Origin: Nematostella vectensis
Lineage: Eukaryota; Cnidaria; Anthozoa; Actiniaria; Edwardsiidae
NCBI RefSeq assembly: GCF_932526225.1
Contig: NC_064040.1
Coordinates: 2,053,501 to 2,117,500, forward strand
Direction of reading: 5' to 3'
Length of the DNA: 64,000 nt
Shown: positions 60,016 through 64,000 of the stretch, in pieces
How the letters are laid out: each line of letters opens with the position of its first letter
Numbering within the stretch: position 1 is the stretch's first letter
Position numbers and translations under genes: made by a program
The notes under the pieces: generated by a model
What the model was told of the DNA's origin: nothing
The model's input: the letters and a program-made list of their open reading frames with translations, nothing else
Databases searched by the model: none

Positions 60016-63000
60016 TATCGACAAAATCCGCAATACTGTCTACGCTGACTAAGTATAGCTGTATTTCACTTTAACCCTTTCACTCCTGGGTACTTTTGAG
60101 CAACATTGTAAGAAAAACAGACTGAAAACAGAAACCTCCCCCCCTATTTCAAGTCCAACACTACCAGTTAAGCTAAGCTACCGCTGACCCAAGACGGTAT
60201 GCCTTGAAGTTTCCAACAATGTACTGCGGTGCCTTTTCTTTGTAGCGACGGCACTGCTACAGCCTGTTGCTTACAACAGTTTTGCTTGTAATTTGCTTAA
60301 AAATTACAGCTTTTTCACATCTGGAGAGTGCCTTAGGACATCATGAAGTTTTTTTGGGCATAATTAATGCTGTGCTTATGGATGTTTGCACGCTGAGGTT
60401 GATTCAATGGGATAATTCCTTGTCTGGGCTTCACCAAGTGAGGAAGGAATTTTCTGGTGAATGGCCTCATAACTCTCCAATGTGGGCCATCTTTGCTACC
60501 CAACCTTATTCAAAAATTGTTTTCAGGCTTATTCTGGGTTCCTTGGACCTGGAAATGTTTTGTTTGGCTTCGGGGCAAAGAGACTTAAAAAAAAAATTGT
60601 TATGTTTCTGGGGGAGGAGATTGCCCGCCTGTCTGTCAAGGTGTTTCCAAGACTCCCATGATGCAGTGCAGGCATGCAAAATAGGCTAACAATGGTGACT
60701 CGCTTCTAATGGAGGTTCTAGCATTGATTATTGTGACTGATTGCTGTAAAATGGGACCTGACGGAGCGCAATAAAGGTATCCATTGGTGACTTGATCTGT
60801 GTTTGCTTGTCTCTATTTGTAGTTCGGAATTTTGTGTCTTTTTTGGTAAGGAATGTTTCTAAGTTTAAGCATTTTATTACGAATTGGTCAGCAATTAAGG
60901 TTGATATTTTGACAAAAGAGTCGATTCTATTACATTGCTAAGATGGGCTTTTGAAGGTCGTCTATGCCTTGGATGAATCTATGAGTATCCGGGTCTGGTG
61001 ATGTTTAGTTTGCATTTTTGACGTTTTGGAGTTGGGCCTATATTTTACAGGCGTCTCAGGGTGTTATGGCAATGAAAGACTTAAAGGGACAGCGTCATGG
61101 TACTGCGCATGTCAGTGTTTATTGTAGGCTTTTAATCGCCTACAAATAGTTGAACTTTTTAAAAGCTGTCAATACCTTGTTAAAATAATATGCAATATTT
61201 TATTGAATGCAATATTTTATAGAAACTACGTTTATTGACAGTTTGTGGTCATTTTCTTTGAATTTAAGTCCCCCACATGTACCAAAAGCTCATAAGTCAG
61301 TATTAGAGTTTACTAAATTTCATTGTGTCAGGGTCAGAGAGCTATTGAAAGCACTTACCATGGCACTGCCCCTTTGAATAGCTGTAAAAAAAAAAAAAGG
61401 GAAGAGAAAATAGCTGGATGGGGTCTCTGTTGGTTTTGTTTTAGTTTTAGTTTTCTTTTATTATAATTTTTTCTGGGGTGGGGGAAGGGGGAATTCAGCT
61501 TAAAATTGCCTGTGGTCAATTCAACCAACTAAGCAACTAGTACAAAAGATGTTGGTTTTGCAGTCTTTTATTCAATACTTTCAAGGTTATCATGCAATTC
61601 TGTAGTTTGACTGGAAATATATACTTTTTTTCTATTCATTTACAGTTCTATATGTACAGTGTGACCATAGTCATGATTACAATTATTTATAATAATTTTT
61701 ACCCACTAACAGAAACCAACTTGACTGCAAAAAACTCACTGTAAAGCATAAGATATTAGGCATTTCTTTCATGTGGCTGTGAGGTTGACCTGTCAACATC
61801 TACAGGGGCCACACTCAACTCGGAATCATAGGGGTCCATAAAAGCAAGGTGTCGCAGAACCTTTTCCTGCCTTCCTTAATCTCCTTCACCAGGAACACCT
61901 GTGCAGCCGACACCCTTAGGTGGATGGGGTGCACAGGTGCTTTGGGTGTGGCCCTGAAGATGGCACAGTGACCACAAGATGTACCAGAATGAAATTGTAT
62001 ATACTGTAAAAACATGTGAGTAGAAAACAGTCAATAGCCATGGAGTTTTCAGTGTGTTGTACATGTTATACATGTTTTAGGATTTACCTAATTACTTACA
62101 GTATTTTTTTATATAGAATTTTTTACTTGTATAATTTAGATGAGTAATACATACTTTTTATAGTATGTTGTAGAACTCGTCTCGTTCCTCCTAAATAACA
62201 ATCAAAATTATGTTTGTTATTATCTTCGTGCAAAGGAACCTACAGTAGTTTTTTAATCAGATAATTGTTTTTCCTTCAACACTCCCCTGTTATTTCAACA
62301 GCTCTCCCTTGAGTTTGCTTGTCTTAGAAATAGACCTTGTTTGATAAACAAAGACATGTTACCCACTTATTCAATAATAGGTAACAACTGCAATATTGTA
62401 CTGTATGAAAAGAGTGCCCCTCCCCCTTCTAATGTTGACATCAGTAAATCTAGCAAGCTCATTTTGCTAGATGTATGATGTATACCAGGCTTGTATCCTC
62501 CAGGTCCATTTCCATACTCCGTGAAGACTTCTGAAACCATCTTGGATGCCATTACGGAATTGACCCGGAGACCCGGAGAAAAATTCACGAGGGGGAGGGC
62601 CAGTCAACACTCCTCTCCCCAAAGTCAGACGGTTGTTTGGATGGTCTGTTTTTTTTTTTTTTTTTTTCTTATTTTTCCGAAAACTACGCAGGAGTGAGAG
62701 GGGTTAAGCACTACGAAAAAAAAAATTGAATAGAAAAAAAAAAAAAAAAAGAAAAAGAAAAAAGGCCATTGGCATAGGATCGAACCCGACCTGAAAAACA
62801 AAACGGAAACCATACATACGGATTACCCAATCGGTATGGCAGCACAAGGCTTTTACGGAAGGCTGTAAAGAACCCGAAGGCCCCAAGCACCGATATTTCC
62901 GGCGAATATGCTGTACAACACTCTTGCAAGGTGTTCCGACCCGCGCATTAATGGGGAGGGCAATAACCAGGATCCCAGGCCTGTAATACGGTTACGCCAC

Positions 63001-63351
63001 GCACAGCTCGCTGAGATAGAGGATGAAAAAAATACAGGTCTATTTGGGCGTCTTGAGTCCCTTGGGGGCTCGCTATGTCGGCGCGTGGCATCGTAACGCA
63101 CGGGCGCATTGTCTTTTATCGTGTACAGGACATCAAACAAGCGAAGAAAGAAAAACGTTTTTTTTTTTGGGAACCGTTTTTTTATATCATGCAAAAAGCG
63201 AAAATAAATAGAAATAAATAAAGTGCGATTTGGCGATTCTGTTTTTCTTTGTAGAGCTTATTAAGCTATTCACCGGCCTAAATATTCATAAAAGAAAATA
63301 AAAAATGCAATGAAGGACGTAAGGGGGAGAGGTTTGTAAAATCGCATAGAA
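60016..63351 (+). repeat. Tandem unit 19 (hybrid subtype F', 3,336 bp)
   Basis: Has the F markers T at 60597, T at 60605 and GGGCAAT near 62960, but the C marker CTTAATCTCC in between (near 61877). Private G in AGGTGTTCC near 62933. Longest T-tract (19). The TTAA-bounded element is 60071-62707. Confidence 0.95.
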
Positions 63352-64000
63352 TATCGACAAAATCCGCAATACTGTCTACGCTGACTAAGTATAGCTGTAT
63401 TTCACTTTAACCCTTTCACTCCTGGGTACTTTTGAGCAACATTGTAAGAAAAACAGACTGAAAACAGAAACCTCCCCCCCTATTTCAAGTCCAACACTAC
63501 CAGTTAAGCTAAGCTACCGCTGACCCAAGACGGTATGCCTTGAAGTTTCCAACAATGTACTGCGGTGCCTTTTCTTTGTAGCGACGGCACTGCTACAGCC
63601 TGTTGCTTACAACAGTTTTGCTTGTAATTTGCTTAAAAATTACAGCTTTTTCACATCTGGAGAGTGCCTTAGGACATCATGAAGTTTTTTTGGGCATAAT
63701 TAATGCTGTGCTTATGGATGTTTGCACGCTGAGGTTGATTCAATGGGATAATTCCTTGTCTGGGCTTCACCAAGTGAGGAAGGAATTTTCTGGTGAATGG
63801 CCTCATAACTCTCCAATGTGGGCCATCTTTGCTACCCAACCTTATTCAAAAATTGTTTTAAGGCTTATTCTGGGTTCCTTGGACCTGGAAATGTTTTGTT
63901 TGGCTTCGGGGCAAAGAGACTTAAAAAAAAAAAACTGTTATGATTCTGGGGGAGGAGATTGCCCGCCTGTCTGTCAAGGTGTTTCCAAGACTCCCATGAT
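63352..64000 (+). repeat. Tandem unit 20, partial (subtype D), cut by the window edge
   Basis: Only the first 649 bp are present. TTTTAAG at 63860 followed by a 12-A run assigns it to D, closest to unit 12. The left TTAA is at 63407-63410. Confidence 0.93.

Larger units (their letters stand above)
1..64000. repeat. Macrosatellite array, about 19.2 tandem copies of a 3.33-kb unit
   Basis: The text starting at position 1 recurs at 3334, 6667, 10000, 13335, 16670, 20004, 23337, 26670, 30005, 33339, 36675, 40011, 43345, 46682, 50016, 53349, 56682, 60016 and 63352, always in the same orientation. Unit lengths are 3,333-3,337 bp. The copies read as near-identical, with about a dozen variable single-base sites and variable A/T runs. 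The array fills the window, so its true ends and total copy number are unknown, and the phase at which units are cut here is arbitrary. A megabase-scale satellite, a rolling-circle product and an extrachromosomal circle would all look the same from this window. Confidence 0.99.

Noticed and set aside
1-64000. CRISPR array or bacterial defence island
   Set aside because: Repeat units are kilobases long, there are no short repeat-spacer patterns, no cas-like genes and no prokaryotic gene layout.
1-64000. rDNA, 5S, histone or snRNA gene array
   Set aside because: No rRNA core motifs, histone coding frames or U snRNA motifs such as ATACTTACCTG were found in the unit on either strand.

Overview
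The whole 64 kb window is one tandem array. A unit of 3,333-3,337 bp is repeated head to tail 19 full times plus a 649-bp partial copy at the right edge. No unique flank is visible on either side. Copies differ at only a handful of single-base sites and in homopolymer lengths, so this is a recently homogenised macrosatellite, not a gene-bearing region. The sequence looks eukaryotic: AT-rich, no bacterial gene organisation, AATAAA poly(A) signals, transposon-type inverted repeats and long A/T tracts. The terminal motif TTAACCCTTTCACTCCTG resembles repeats I recall from anthozoan (coral) genomes, but that is memory and only a weak hint of the host.

Each unit has two parts (coordinates from copy 1). 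Positions 56-2691 are bounded by TTAA tetranucleotides and by imperfect 23/24-bp terminal inverted repeats, TTAA-CCC... and ...GGGG-TTAA. This is the layout of a piggyBac-type DNA transposon, but no transposase-length reading frame is present. Inside it lie three back-to-back hairpins (226-293), a plus-strand open frame ending before an AATAAA (755-760), a nested 293-bp MITE-like element with 20-bp inverted repeats (1068-1360), a minus-strand poly(A)-signal-like site (1557-1552), several short perfect hairpins, and a minus-strand 61-codon frame with a good start context (2537-2352). The second part, about 700 bp from 2692 to the next left TTAA, is a spacer. It holds A-rich tracts, a distinctly GC-richer segment of about 390 bp (2746-3137) and an AT-rich stretch. 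The GC-richer segment has a TATA-like motif and an oligo-T terminator arrangement on the minus strand and a 12-bp bulged long-range stem, so it is the best candidate for an RNA gene, of no family I recognise.

At the next scale the array has higher-order structure. Single-base variants define unit subtypes, and their order is A' A C D E | A A C D E | F D E' D' C | A' A C F' D. The first ten units are two copies of a five-unit block, each 16,669 bp long. Later units reuse the same subtypes, with hybrid units that imply exchange inside the unit. Length differences between units come from A and T homopolymers.

I see no confident protein-coding gene, rRNA, standard tRNA, CRISPR array or known defence system. 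The short open frames mostly lack ATG starts or run through homopolymers and are left out unless something else supports them.
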